From: Saccharopolyspora gloriosae
GTDB taxonomy: Bacteria; Actinomycetota; Actinomycetes; Mycobacteriales; Pseudonocardiaceae
NCBI RefSeq assembly: GCF_014203325.1
Contig: NZ_JACHIV010000001.1
Span: forward strand, 4,341,501 to 4,405,500
Direction of reading: 5' to 3'
Length of the DNA stretch: 64,000 bases
The notes under the pieces: generated by a model
Seen by the model: the letters and a program-made list of their open reading frames with translations, nothing else
What the model was told of the DNA's origin: nothing
The model's database searches: none
Translations under genes and position numbers: made by a program
In this document: positions 37,219-45,995 of the stretch, piece after piece
How positions within the stretch are numbered: the first letter of the stretch is position 1
How the letters are laid out: each line of letters starts with the position of its first letter

Positions 37219-37734
37219 TCACAACACCCCCATCAGCGGTCCGCCGGGCAGGGGCACACCGAGCAAGTGGTTGAACACGACATACGTGCCGACGGACAGG
37301 ACCGCGGAGATCAGCGGATCGCGCACGGGGTTGCGGCTGCCCAGCGCGTAGGCCGAGCCCCAGAACAAGATCATCCCGGACAGCGGGAAGCCGATGACGT
37401 TGATCAGCACGGCGTTCGCGAGGAACGCCCCGGTCAGCAGCAGCACGGTGCGCCAGTCGCTGGGCGCGTCCAGGTCGACGTCCTCGCCCGCTTCGGCCTG
37501 GCCGCGACCGCCGCGCAGCACGTCGCGGACCAGCAGCGCGGACACGACCAGCAGCAGCGCGCCGACGATCAGCGGCACCGTCTTCGGGCCGACCGGCCCG
37601 CGCTGGGTGAAATCGGTGGCGATGGTGGCGGCGTCGACGAGGACGACCACTCCGAGCGCGGCCAGCAGCACGCAGATGCCGAGTTCGGAATGCTCCCGCA
37701 ACCACTGCCGCCGGGAAACTCCGTTGGTGTTCAT
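37219..37734 (-). CDS. tctB: Tripartite tricarboxylate transporter small permease TctB
   Basis: 171 residues with four hydrophobic segments, the TctB pattern: [18 protein letters not shown], an [13 protein letters not shown] loop, and a final pair with [18 protein letters not shown]. It overlaps tctC by 4 nt (ATGA) and is followed by tctA after 1 nt, so the three genes form one operon. Confidence 0.92.
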   Translation of the reverse strand: MNTNGVSRRQWLREHSELGICVLLAALGVVVLVDAATIATDFTQRGPVGPKTVPLIVGALLLVVSALLVRDVLRGGRGQAEAGEDVDLDAPSDWRTVLLLTGAFLANAVLINVIGFPLSGMILFWGSAYALGSRNPVRDPLISAVLSVGTYVVFNHLLGVPLPGGPLMGVL

Positions 37735-38717
37735 GCCAGTCCCAACTCCCCGAGCACCGAGACGACCCGGTCGCTCTCCTGCTGCAGGAATTCACCGAAC
37801 GCGGGGCCGGGCTGGAACGCCGGGGTCCAGCCGTTGCGCACCATCGCCTCCTGCCACTCCGGGGAGGAGTTCAGCCGGGTGAACAGGTCGACGAGCTTGG
37901 CCCGGTCGGCCTCGGACATGCCGGGCGGGGCGACGATGCCGCGCCAGTTGGTGAACCGCACGTCCACACCGGCCTCGGTGAGCGTCGGGGCGTCCACATT
38001 GGGCAGCCGTTCCGGCCCGGTGACCGCGAGGACCCGCAGCTCGCCCGCCTCGATCTGGTCGCGGTACTCGCCGATGCCGGAAACGCCGAAGTCGACCTTG
38101 CCGCCGAGCACCGACGCCAGCAGTTCACCGCCGCCGTCGAACGGCACGTAGTTGACCTGCTTGGGGCTCAGCCCGATGGCCTTGGCCATGAGCATCGGCG
38201 CCAAGTGGTCCGGTCCGCCGGGCGAGGAACCGCCGCCGACCGGGGTCTGACCGGGGTCGCGCTTCCAGTCCGCGACCAGCTGGTCGAAGTTCCGGTACGG
38301 GGAGTCCTTCGCGACGACGACCACGTTGGGCTCTTCGACGAGCTTCGCGACGGGCGTGGTGTCCTGCAAGGACACCGGCGAGTGGTTCGTGTAGACGCTG
38401 CCGACCACGCCGAGTCCCATGGACATGGCGAGCTTGCCGTTGCCGCGCTCGCTGACGACCCGGCCCAGCCCGACGGTGCCGCCCGCCCCGGGCAGGTTGA
38501 ACACCTCGACGTTGCCGTTGAGCTTCGCGTCCTCCATCGCCTTCACGGCGGTGCGGGCGGTGATGTCGTAGCCGCCGCCGGGCGAATTCGGCACGAGCAT
38601 CCGCAATCCGCGGATCTGCTGTTCGGTCTCGCCGCCGGAGCCGGTGCTCACCAAGGGCGGCACCAGCAGCACGAGCAGCAGGGACGCGACCACGGACAGC
38701 GCGCTGCGTAGGCGCAC
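37731..38717 (-). CDS. tctC: Tripartite tricarboxylate transporter solute-binding protein TctC
   Basis: 328 residues from GTG at 38717, which gives VRLRSALSVVASLLLVLLVPP as signal peptide; an ATG at 38762 is an alternative without a ribosome binding site. The mature domain carries LVPNSPGGGYDITAR, NLPGAGGTVGLG, PVGGGSSPGGPDH and ARGIV-type WRGIVAPPGMS, hallmarks of the Bug/TctC family. It captures a carboxylate outside the membrane for TctAB. It is first in its operon and divergent from the CitA/CitB-like kinase and regulator genes. Confidence 0.94.
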   Translation of the reverse strand: MRLRSALSVVASLLLVLLVPPLVSTGSGGETEQQIRGLRMLVPNSPGGGYDITARTAVKAMEDAKLNGNVEVFNLPGAGGTVGLGRVVSERGNGKLAMSMGLGVVGSVYTNHSPVSLQDTTPVAKLVEEPNVVVVAKDSPYRNFDQLVADWKRDPGQTPVGGGSSPGGPDHLAPMLMAKAIGLSPKQVNYVPFDGGGELLASVLGGKVDFGVSGIGEYRDQIEAGELRVLAVTGPERLPNVDAPTLTEAGVDVRFTNWRGIVAPPGMSEADRAKLVDLFTRLNSSPEWQEAMVRNGWTPAFQPGPAFGEFLQQESDRVVSVLGELGLA

Positions 38718-38795
38718 GGGGATCCCGCCTCTCCGTTGTGGTGGGAACGTGACCCGGATCATGCTGCACAACGGACTCCGCGTTGTCCTCCTTAC

Positions 38796-38817
38796 GAACG
38801 AAACGATGCTTTTGTTC
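38796..38817. promoter_or_regulatory. Candidate operator of the tct / two-component divergent region
   Basis: GAACGAAA-CGATGC-TTTTGTTC is an 8-bp inverted repeat with one mismatch and an AT-rich island in GC-rich DNA. It lies 79 nt upstream of the tctC start. Being AT-rich and palindromic, it is a good candidate for the CitB-type regulator encoded beside it. Confidence 0.42.
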
Positions 38818-38855
38818 CTTGTGTCAGAAGGACGATGGCGTCCTGCGTAGGTGTC

Positions 38856-38963
38856 CGGGTAGCGGAACCTCAGTGGCTTCCTCGCTGCGGGATCATTTTT
38901 CCAAGTGGCTCCGCCACGAGGAAAAATGCTGTCCTCGCGAGGAAGCCACTGAGAACCCGCCGG
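38856..38963 (+). repeat. Long-hairpin intergenic repeat, copy 1 (type A)
   Basis: Leader CGGGTAGCGGAACCTCAG, then a 16-bp perfect stem CTCAGTGGCTTCCTCG (38869-38884) / CGAGGAAGCCACTGAG (38938-38953). Inside are CTGCGGGATC, an ATTTTTCC / GGAAAAAT 8-bp stem and a terminal GTGGC-TCC-GCCAC hairpin. The right end is AACCCGCCGG. It lies in the 438-bp divergent gap between tctC and the sensor kinase. Unlike copies 2-4 it is followed by the short type B module, not by the TATGTGC tail. No gene is contained. Confidence 0.88.
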
Positions 38964-38990
38964 TGGTCGGCTTGCTCAAGCTGGTCACTG

Positions 38991-39033
38991 CTCAGCGGCT
39001 TCGCCGCTGACAAGACAACGGTCAAAAGATCAT
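38991..39033 (+). repeat. Short type B module, copy 1
   Basis: CTCAGCGGC-TTC-GCCGCTGA hairpin followed by CAAGACAACGGTCAAAAGATCAT. The same string, with a few changes, recurs at 57359-57401. It sits 28 nt after the long hairpin. Confidence 0.75.
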
Positions 39034-39155
39034 CGTGTGCGGACTTCCCTGCGTACTCGGCTCGCTACGCCATGTGTCCTGTGGGGACTGCTTACGGTTG
39101 TGCTGGTCAGGGGGTTAGCGTCTGGGCAGGCGCGACGTGGCGAGGGAGGTGGGGC

Positions 39156-40727
39156 ATGCGGGGGCCGCTCTCGCGGCAGCTGCTGGGCTGGCAGCTGGCG
39201 ATCATCCTGGTGCTGCTGGCCTCGATCGCCGTGTTCTCGGTGTCGCAGTCCAACGCCGCGTTCCGCGCCACCGAGGGCAGGCGGATGCTGTCGGTCGCCG
39301 AGGACCTCGCCGCGACCGACGGGGTCCGATCGAACCTGCAGGACCCGTTCGACCGGGACGCGTTGCCGATCTTCGCCGAGAGCGCCCGCAGCCTCTCCGG
39401 GGCCGACGAGGTGATCATCACCGACGCGCGGGGCGTGGTGCTGACCTCGCCCGACCCCGGCCAGCGCGGTCAGCTGCTGCCGCTGGGGACGAGCACCGTG
39501 CTCGGTGGCCGCGCCTGGGTGGGCCAGGTGCGCGACGCCGACGGCACCGAATCGCTGGTGGCGCACGTGCCGGTGATCGGGCCGGGCGCGCGGATCGTCG
39601 GCGTGGTCGCGGCGGGGCGGGAGACCCCGGACTTCTTCGCCGGTGTGCGGCGCGCTCCCGGCGATCCGCTGATGCTGCTGGCGTTCGCGACGTTCCTCGC
39701 CGTGGCCGGGTCGATCCTGCTGGCGCGGCGGGTCAAGCACCAGACGCTGGGGCTGGAACCGCAGGAGATCACGCGCCTGGTGGAGCACCGGGAGGCGATG
39801 CTGCACGGCATCCGCGAAGGCGTGCTCGGAGTGGACCAGCAGAACCGCATCACCGTGGTCAACGACCAGGCCAGGGACCTGCTGTCGCTGCCCGCGGACT
39901 GCGTCGGCCGGGACATCGACGAGCTCGACCTCAACGACCGCGCGCGCGACGTGCTCACCGGCCGCACCGGCGGCGTCGACCAGATCGTGCTGCGCCGGGG
40001 GCGGGTGGTGGTGCTGAACCGGATGCCGATCTCCACGGTCGGCGCGGTCGTCACCATGCGGGACCGCACCGAACTCGTCGACCTGCAGCAGGAACTGGCC
40101 GCGCACCGCGCCACCACCGACACGTTGCGGGCGCAGGCGCACGAGTTCAGCAATCGGCTGCACACCATCTCGGGGCTCATCGAACTCGGCGAGTTCGACG
40201 AGCTGGCGCGGTTCGTCGACCGCGTCAGCCACACCCGGGGGCAGTGGCAGTCGGAGGTCGCGGCGCGCATCGCCGACCCGGCCACGGCGGCGCTGCTGGT
40301 CGCGAAGGCCAGCCTGGCGGCGGAACGCGGTGTGGGACTGCGGCTGACCGACGGCAGCGCGCTCGGCGAAGTCGACGAGCAGTCCTCGGCCGACGTGACG
40401 ACGGTGCTGGGCAACCTGGTGGACAACGCGCTGGACGCGGTCGAAGGCGCGGCCGCGGACAACCTGATCGAGGTCGACATCCGGCACGCCGGCGACGTGG
40501 TGACGCTGGTGGTGCGCGACTCCGGCCCCGGGGTGGCGCCGGAGATCGTGGAGGAGGTCTTCCGGCACGGGTTCAGCACCAAGGCGGCCCGCGACGGGGA
40601 ACGCGGCCTCGGACTGGCGCTGACCAGGCAGATCTGCCACCGCCGGGGCGGTTCGGTGCAGGTGCGCAACGAACGCGGCGCCGTGTTCACCGCGCGGCTG
40701 CCGATGGATGCGGAGGTGCCCGCGTGA
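39156..40727 (+). CDS. CitA/DcuS-type sensor histidine kinase
   Basis: 523 residues from ATG at 39156 (GGGAGG 6 nt upstream). TM1 is near 11-29 and TM2 near 174-192, with a PAS-type extracellular domain of about 140 residues between them. A cytoplasmic PAS domain (MLHGIREGVLGVDQQNRI) follows. The Spo0B-type dimerisation helix contains H329 in AQAHEFSNRLHTISGL. The ATPase has LGNLVDNALDAV, RDSGPGVAP and GLGLALTRQI. This class senses carboxylates such as citrate and C4-dicarboxylates. It lies divergent from tctCBA, so it probably controls that transporter. Confidence 0.93.
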   Translation: MRGPLSRQLLGWQLAIILVLLASIAVFSVSQSNAAFRATEGRRMLSVAEDLAATDGVRSNLQDPFDRDALPIFAESARSLSGADEVIITDARGVVLTSPDPGQRGQLLPLGTSTVLGGRAWVGQVRDADGTESLVAHVPVIGPGARIVGVVAAGRETPDFFAGVRRAPGDPLMLLAFATFLAVAGSILLARRVKHQTLGLEPQEITRLVEHREAMLHGIREGVLGVDQQNRITVVNDQARDLLSLPADCVGRDIDELDLNDRARDVLTGRTGGVDQIVLRRGRVVVLNRMPISTVGAVVTMRDRTELVDLQQELAAHRATTDTLRAQAHEFSNRLHTISGLIELGEFDELARFVDRVSHTRGQWQSEVAARIADPATAALLVAKASLAAERGVGLRLTDGSALGEVDEQSSADVTTVLGNLVDNALDAVEGAAADNLIEVDIRHAGDVVTLVVRDSGPGVAPEIVEEVFRHGFSTKAARDGERGLGLALTRQICHRRGGSVQVRNERGAVFTARLPMDAEVPA

Positions 40728-41416
40728 TCAAGGTCCTGGTGGTGGACGACGACTTCATGGTCGCCAAGATCCACAGCGGTTACGTGGGCCGGGTCGAGGG
40801 GTTCGAGGTCGTCGGCGTCGCGCACTCCGGTGCCGACGCGCTGCGGGCGGTCGACGAACTGCGCCCCGAACTGGTGCTGCTGGACATCTACCTGCCCGAC
40901 ATGGACGGGCTCACCGTGCTGCGCTCGATGCGCACCGGCGCCCGGCCGTCCGCGGAACCCGACGTGCTGGTCATCAGCGCCGCGCACGACCTGGACACGG
41001 TGCGCGGCGCGGTGCGCGGCGGCGCGGTGCACTACCTGATCAAGCCGTTCAGCTTCGACGCGCTGCGCGAGCAGCTGGAACACTTCCGGGCGTTGCACGA
41101 TCGGCTCAGCGAACTCCCCGGCGATTCCCCCGCCGCGCAGCAGGACATCGACCGGCTCTTCGGCACCCCGGCGCGCCCGGCCGCGACGCCGAAGGGCGTG
41201 GCGAGCGAAACCGCGGTCGTGGTGGAGCGGGTGCTGCGCGAGGCCGCGGCGAGCGGCGAGGACCTGTCGGCCACCGAGTGCGCCGGGCTCGCGGAGCTGT
41301 CGCGGGTCTCGGCGCGCAAGTACCTGGAGCACTTCGTCGACACCGGCCGCGCGGAGGTGCGGCTGCGCTACGGCGGCACCGGCCGCCCGGAACGCCGCTA
41401 CCGCTGGTCGGTGTGA
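40724..41416 (+). CDS. CitB/DctR-type response regulator
   Basis: 230 residues, GTG start overlapping the kinase stop by GTGA. The receiver domain has KVLVVDDDFMVAKIH, phosphoacceptor D54 in LLDIYLPDMDG, VISAAHD and the Lys of IKPFSFDALR. The C-terminal DNA-binding part has ATECAGLAELSRVSARKYL and ends with RLRYG...RPERRY, the pattern of CitB-like regulators. It likely activates tctCBA in response to a carboxylate. Confidence 0.92.
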   Translation: MIKVLVVDDDFMVAKIHSGYVGRVEGFEVVGVAHSGADALRAVDELRPELVLLDIYLPDMDGLTVLRSMRTGARPSAEPDVLVISAAHDLDTVRGAVRGGAVHYLIKPFSFDALREQLEHFRALHDRLSELPGDSPAAQQDIDRLFGTPARPAATPKGVASETAVVVERVLREAAASGEDLSATECAGLAELSRVSARKYLEHFVDTGRAEVRLRYGGTGRPERRYRWSV

Positions 41417-41735
41417 GGCGTTCTGATCCTTCGCTTGCCGCGCAACCGGAAACCCTGATGTCGAAACCGCGCGCGGCGCTCGGCGGTCCCTCTTTCAGGC
41501 GGCCGTGGAGGACTCGATTTGTGGGCGCCGGGGTGTGGCCAGAGGCTGGCAGCGCGCACCTTTCGGATCTTCGAGGCGGGGCGTGCACGTCTCCGCGAAC
41601 GGCGACCCCCGTGAGATCATCTCGATCGCGCGGAGTGGCCACAGTGGACTTCCCGCCTCCGCGGGACGGGCTCGTCCGGCGCTCGGACCCGGATGCGCGC
41701 GGGCCGTGGTGGACGAGCGAAGGAGGACGGTCGGC
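41417..41735 (+). other. 319-bp gene-free gap before the HypE-like gene
   Basis: An open frame continues from the HypE-like gene back to 41505, but its translation lacks family similarity and a good ribosome binding site lies only at 41721-41726. I see no RNA gene, long repeat or clear terminator. Confidence 0.4.
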
Positions 41736-42641
41736 GTGAACACCGAGAATTCGCCGTGCGGCGTGGAAGAACGAGCACCGGGCGGGTGGGAGTTCGTCGA
41801 GTCGATCGTCTCGGAGGAATTCCCGGCCGCGCTCACCGGCGGGGTCGACCTGGCTCCGCTGGACGGGCGCGTCGCGATGACCACCGACTCGTTCGCCGCG
41901 TCGCCGCTGTTCTTCCCCGGCGGGAACCTCGGCGACCTCGCCGTCAACGGCACCGTGAACGACCTCGCCGCCTCCGGTGCCGTCCCCCGGCACCTGGTGG
42001 CGCGGCTCGTCGTCGAAGCCGGTTTCCCCGTCGGCGACCTGCGGCGGGTGGCGCGGTCGATGGGCGCCGCCGCGGCGGGCGCGGGCGTGCGGATCACCAG
42101 CGGTGGCGGTGCGGTCGTGGCGCGGGGCGAGGTCGACGGCTGCCGGATCGACACCACCGGCGTCGGCACCTTCACCGGCGCGCGCGGGCTGGGCGCGTCG
42201 CGGGCGCGGCCGGGCGACGCGGTGCTCGTGACCGGGCCGGTCGGGGACCACGGGATCGCGGTGCTGCTCCACCAGGACTCGCGGGTGGCCGAGCACGTCT
42301 CCGACACCGCCGCGCTGCACGGCCTCCTGCACGAGGTACTGGCGGCGGCGCCGGCCGTCCGCGTGCTGCGGAACGCGACGCGCGGCGGGATCGCCGCCGT
42401 GCTCGACGAGATCGCCCGCGCCTCCGGGGTGGCGGTGGCGCTGGAGGAGAGCGCGGTTCCCGTTCGCGCCCGGGTGCGCGCCGCGGCGGAACTGCTCGGC
42501 ATCGACCCGCTGCACGTGGCCTGCGAAGGCCGCGCGGTCGCGGTGGTCGGTGGCGACGAGGCCGAAACCGCGCTGGCCGCGATGCGCGCCCACCCGCTCG
42601 GCGGGCGCGCGGCGATCATCGGGCGGATCACGGCGGCGTGA
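41736..42641 (+). CDS. HypE-like PurM/AIR-synthase-fold protein
   Basis: 301 residues from GTG at 41736, AGGAGG 9 nt upstream. It is close to the HypE hydrogenase-maturation protein: MTTDSF, FFPGGNLGDLAVNGTVNDLA, GFPVGDLRRVARSM, VLVTGPVGDHGIAVLL, RNATRGGIAAVLDEIA and IDPLHVACEGR. True HypE ends in a Cys that carries the carbamoyl/cyano group used to build the NiFe centre. This protein ends GRITAA without Cys, and the usual VTGDTKV loop is replaced by TSGGGAVV. No other hyp or hydrogenase genes are in the window. It may be a repurposed PurM-fold ATP-using enzyme. Confidence 0.8.
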   Translation: MNTENSPCGVEERAPGGWEFVESIVSEEFPAALTGGVDLAPLDGRVAMTTDSFAASPLFFPGGNLGDLAVNGTVNDLAASGAVPRHLVARLVVEAGFPVGDLRRVARSMGAAAAGAGVRITSGGGAVVARGEVDGCRIDTTGVGTFTGARGLGASRARPGDAVLVTGPVGDHGIAVLLHQDSRVAEHVSDTAALHGLLHEVLAAAPAVRVLRNATRGGIAAVLDEIARASGVAVALEESAVPVRARVRAAAELLGIDPLHVACEGRAVAVVGGDEAETALAAMRAHPLGGRAAIIGRITAA

Positions 42642-42683
42642 CCCGCGCGCCCACCCCGACGACTCGCCAGCCCCGCTCCCGTC

Positions 42684-43550
42684 TCAGCCCCGCAGTGCCG
42701 GGGCCAGTTCGCGCCAGCCCTCGCGGGGCAGTTCGGTTCCCCTGCTCAGGACCTGCACGCAGACGTGGTCGGCACCGGCTTCGCGGTGCGCTCGCACCCG
42801 GTCGGCGATGGCGTCCACGTCGCCCCACGCGACCAGGCCGTCGATGAGCCGGTCGCTGCCGCCGTCGGCGAAGTCCTCGTCGGTGAAGCCGAGGCGCCGC
42901 AGGTTGTTCAGGTAGTTCGGCAGGCCCAGGTACGGCGCGGTCCGGAGCCGGGCGATCTCGCGGGCTTCGACCGGGTCGGTCTCCAGCACCACCTTCTGCT
43001 CCGGCGCCAGCAGCGGCCCGTCCCCGAGCACGTCCCGCGCGGTCGCGGTGTGCTCGGGCGTCGTGAGGTACGGGTGCGCCCCGGCCGACCGCTCCCCCGC
43101 CAGCGCGAGCGCCCGCGGGCCGAGCGCCGCCAGCACCCGCGCCTGCGGCGGCAGCGGGTCGTCGAGGGCGTCGAGTTCGTCCACGTAGGACCGCAGCTTG
43201 CTGAACGGCTTCTCGTAGGACCGGCCCGACCTCTCCACCACCGGTGCGTGGCTGGGGCCGATGCCGATCAGCGCTCGTCCCGGGTGCGTCCGGTCGACGC
43301 GCTGGTAGGCGGCGGCGAGGTCGGCGGCCTCGTGCTCCCAGATGTTGACGATCCCGGTGGCCACGACCAGCTTCTTCGTCGCGCCCAGCAGGGCCTGCAC
43401 CGTGCGCAGGTCCCCGGGAGCCACGCCGAGCCACAGCGCCGCGTACCCGAGCTCTTCGAGCTCGACCAGCGCTTCCCGGTGCTCGGCGTCGTCGCCGTCC
43501 CAGCTGGACGCCCCGGTCCACAGCCCGAACCGCCCGATCTCGATCGCCAT
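42684..43550 (-). CDS. LLM-class F420-dependent oxidoreductase
   Basis: 288-residue luciferase-like TIM-barrel oxidoreductase. Segments fitting the family are FGLWTGASSWDGDDAEH, ELEELGYAALWLG, VATGIVNIWEH and RALIGIGPSHAPVVE. Members in actinomycetes generally use deazaflavin F420 as hydride carrier. The substrate is unknown. It is followed on the same strand by no close gene and preceded by a PPOX-fold protein gene that could share cofactor biology. Confidence 0.85.
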   Translation of the reverse strand: MAIEIGRFGLWTGASSWDGDDAEHREALVELEELGYAALWLGVAPGDLRTVQALLGATKKLVVATGIVNIWEHEAADLAAAYQRVDRTHPGRALIGIGPSHAPVVERSGRSYEKPFSKLRSYVDELDALDDPLPPQARVLAALGPRALALAGERSAGAHPYLTTPEHTATARDVLGDGPLLAPEQKVVLETDPVEAREIARLRTAPYLGLPNYLNNLRRLGFTDEDFADGGSDRLIDGLVAWGDVDAIADRVRAHREAGADHVCVQVLSRGTELPREGWRELAPALRG

Positions 43551-43613
43551 GCCGCTCCTTCACGTCGTGGATCTCCCACCTCGGCCAACCCGCGACGCGA
43601 CCGCTCTGTTCCC

Positions 43614-44036
43614 TCAGCCCGCGAAGCGGCGCACGGCATCCGGGTGGATGACGAGCCGGACCCACTCCTCGTCGAGCATTCCGGCGAGTTCCTCGGCACG
43701 GGCCGGGTCGTCGAGGTCCCAGTAGCGAGCACCGAGGCGGGCGCACAGGTCGCTCGCCCCATCGGTCTCCACCGCGACGCGACCCGCGACCGACACCCAG
43801 TGCTCGCGTTCGCCCGTCGGAGCGGCGACGACGATCGAGGCGCGTGGATCGTCGCGCAGGCGCCGCACTTTGAGCGCGTCCGGCGCGGTGAACAGCTGGA
43901 TCGTGCCGTCGTCGGTCGCTTCGAACCACACCGGCCGGGGCTGCGGCGGAACCGGCCCGGCGGCCACGGTCAGGAAACCGTGCAGGGGGCGGCGGAGGAA
44001 TTCGAGGTCCTGGGCGGTCAAGGCGTCAGTGCTCAT
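43614..44036 (-). CDS. PPOX-class (pyridoxamine oxidase-fold) flavin/F420-binding protein
   Basis: 140-residue split beta-barrel protein. FLRRPLHGFLTVAAG and RPVWFEATDDGTIQLFTA match the N-terminal strands, then KVRRLRDDPRASIVVAAP and HWVSVAGRVAVE. F420- or FMN-dependent reductases of this size are common in actinobacteria. It lies 63 nt upstream of the LLM gene, in the same direction. Confidence 0.8.
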   Translation of the reverse strand: MSTDALTAQDLEFLRRPLHGFLTVAAGPVPPQPRPVWFEATDDGTIQLFTAPDALKVRRLRDDPRASIVVAAPTGEREHWVSVAGRVAVETDGASDLCARLGARYWDLDDPARAEELAGMLDEEWVRLVIHPDAVRRFAG

Positions 44037-44096
44037 CGTGGCCTTTCGGTCGTGTGGCGGGAGCGGAGTTCGGTGCGCATGTTCCGAGGAAAGCGG

Positions 44097-44963
44097 TCAC
44101 GCCGCAGGGCGGGCGCTCCCGGCGCGGGGGTCCCGCCAGGCCCCGGCCGCCGCGGACCGCGCGACGTAGTCCTCGAAAGCTCGGGGTGCCCGTCCCAGCA
44201 GGGCGGCGAGGTCGTCCGTCGTCGTGGCGAGCACCCCTCGGTCCATCAGCACGAACATCTCGGCGACGTGGTGGGCGTCGTCCTCGCCCAGGCCGTCGTC
44301 GACCAGCGTCGCGGCGTACTGCTCCGGCGAGATCGTCCGGTAGGTGAGCGGACGCCCGGACGCGCGGGAGATCAGTTCGACGGCCTCGCCGAAGGTGATC
44401 GAACGCGGCCCGGTGAGCTCGTAGATCCGGCCGGCGTGCCGACCGGGTTCGGTCAGCACCTGGACGGCGGCGTCGGCGACGTCGTCGACGTCGATGAACG
44501 GCTCGGGGACCGCGTCGGCCGGGGTCGCCAGCTCACCGGCGAGCAGCGGGGCGTGGAAGACCTCCTCGTCGAAGTTCTGCGCGAAGTTCGACGCCCGCAG
44601 GACGGTCCACTCCAGCGCCGAACCGCGCACCGCGTCCTCGGCCGAGCGCATGTCCAGTCCGAACGGGGAATCGCCCCAGGTGTCGGCGCCGCGCCCGGAC
44701 AGCAGCACCAGCCGCCGCACCCCGGCGGCCTCGGCGCGAGCCGTGAACTCGTGCACCGGGCCGGGCACGGTCGGCGCCACCAGGTAGACGGCGTCGACGC
44801 CCGCCAAGGCCGCGTCCCAGGTGCCGGGGTCGGACCAGTCGAACCGGGTCTCGCTCGACCGGGAGGCGGCCCGCACCGGCGTGCCGCGCAGCCGCAACCG
44901 GGCGAGGACCCGGCGGCCGGTCTTGCCGGTCGCGCCGAGGACGAGGGTGGTGTCGTTGCTCAT
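44097..44963 (-). CDS. NmrA-like / atypical SDR NAD(P)-binding protein
   Basis: 288-residue Rossmann-fold protein. GATGKTGRRVLARL at 10-23 is the dinucleotide loop; a Trp/Asp pair and VYLVAPTVPG follow. The usual SDR Tyr-x-x-x-Lys is not evident, as in NmrA and QOR2-type sensors. It is divergent from an AraC-type regulator gene 82 bp away, the classic layout of a regulator and its target. Confidence 0.84.
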   Translation of the reverse strand: MSNDTTLVLGATGKTGRRVLARLRLRGTPVRAASRSSETRFDWSDPGTWDAALAGVDAVYLVAPTVPGPVHEFTARAEAAGVRRLVLLSGRGADTWGDSPFGLDMRSAEDAVRGSALEWTVLRASNFAQNFDEEVFHAPLLAGELATPADAVPEPFIDVDDVADAAVQVLTEPGRHAGRIYELTGPRSITFGEAVELISRASGRPLTYRTISPEQYAATLVDDGLGEDDAHHVAEMFVLMDRGVLATTTDDLAALLGRAPRAFEDYVARSAAAGAWRDPRAGSARPAA

Positions 44964-45045
44964 GACTTCGAGTCAACCCCGCCGGTTCGGACAATCCCAT
45001 AGGTGAGAAGCCGGATCGCCTGCGCGTTCGTCTAACCTCGGCGAG

Positions 45046-45972
45046 GTGGACGCCTTCAGTGACCTGATCCGCGGCGTGCGAGCCCACGGCTCGCTGTTCG
45101 GCAGTTCGACCCTGACCCCGCCGTGGTCGCTGCACTTCGTGGACGGGGCGCCGCTGACGCTGTGCACCGTGCTCACCGGGGCGGGCTGGATCGTGGCCGA
45201 CGGCCACGATCCGGAGCCGCTGCGCACCGGCGACACGATCGTCGTGCGCGGGCCCGCCACGTTCACCTTCGTGGACGAGGTCGGCACCGCGGCGGAACCG
45301 CTCGAGTGCGGCGAGGACTGCGCGACGCCCGAGCAGGGCGGCACCCGGCACCGGCTCGGCTGGAACGATCCCGGCGAGGGCGCCACGACCTTGATCGTCG
45401 GTGCTTATCCGGTGCGCGGCGAGCTCAGCCGCCGCCTGCTCGACGCGCTGCCCGTGGTGCTGCGGGTCGATGCCGGCGGCACGGCCGATCCCGTGCTGGA
45501 GCACCTCGGCGCCGAGGTCGCCGTGGACGCGCCGGGCCAGCAGGTGGTGCTCGACCGGCTGCTCGACTGGATGCTGGTGTGCACGTTGCGGGAGTGGTTC
45601 GACCGCCCCGGCGGCGCTCCCCCGGCGTGGTGGGCGGCGCAGCGCGACCCGGTCGTCGGCAACGCGCTGCGCCTGCTGCACGCCGAACCGGCAGCGCCGT
45701 GGACGGTGGGCGCGCTCGCCGACCGCACCGGGGTGTCGCGTTCGACGCTGGCCAAGCGGTTCGCCGACCTGGTCGGCGAGCCACCGCTGACGTACCTGAC
45801 CCGCTGGCGCATGACGCTCGCCGCGGACCTCCTGGTCGAGCAGGACTCCACGACCATCGCGGACGTCGCCCGCACGGTCGGCTACTCCGACCCCTTCGGC
45901 TTCAGCGCCGCCTTCAAACGAATCAGAGGCACCAACCCCAGCACCTACCGCCGAACCACGACCACCACCTAG
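45046..45972 (+). CDS. AraC-family transcriptional regulator with cupin sensor
   Basis: 308 residues. The N-terminal cupin-like domain includes TPPWSLHFVDGAPLTLCTVL and DTIVVRGPATFTFVDE. The C-terminal double helix-turn-helix has WTVGALADRTGVSRSTLAKRF and the signature TTIADVARTVGYSDPFGFSAA with KRIRGTNPSTYRR. It likely controls the divergent NmrA-like gene. The gap downstream is filled by a mosaic repeat. Confidence 0.9.
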   Translation: MDAFSDLIRGVRAHGSLFGSSTLTPPWSLHFVDGAPLTLCTVLTGAGWIVADGHDPEPLRTGDTIVVRGPATFTFVDEVGTAAEPLECGEDCATPEQGGTRHRLGWNDPGEGATTLIVGAYPVRGELSRRLLDALPVVLRVDAGGTADPVLEHLGAEVAVDAPGQQVVLDRLLDWMLVCTLREWFDRPGGAPPAWWAAQRDPVVGNALRLLHAEPAAPWTVGALADRTGVSRSTLAKRFADLVGEPPLTYLTRWRMTLAADLLVEQDSTTIADVARTVGYSDPFGFSAAFKRIRGTNPSTYRRTTTTT

Positions 45973-45995
45973 CCCCCGCCCGCACCCAAAGACCG

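Noticed and set aside
41736-42641. Selenide water dikinase (SelD) as alternative to HypE-like
   Set aside because: SelD lacks the GGNLGDLAVNGTVNDLA pattern and has a Cys/Sec-Lys N-terminal motif that is absent here.
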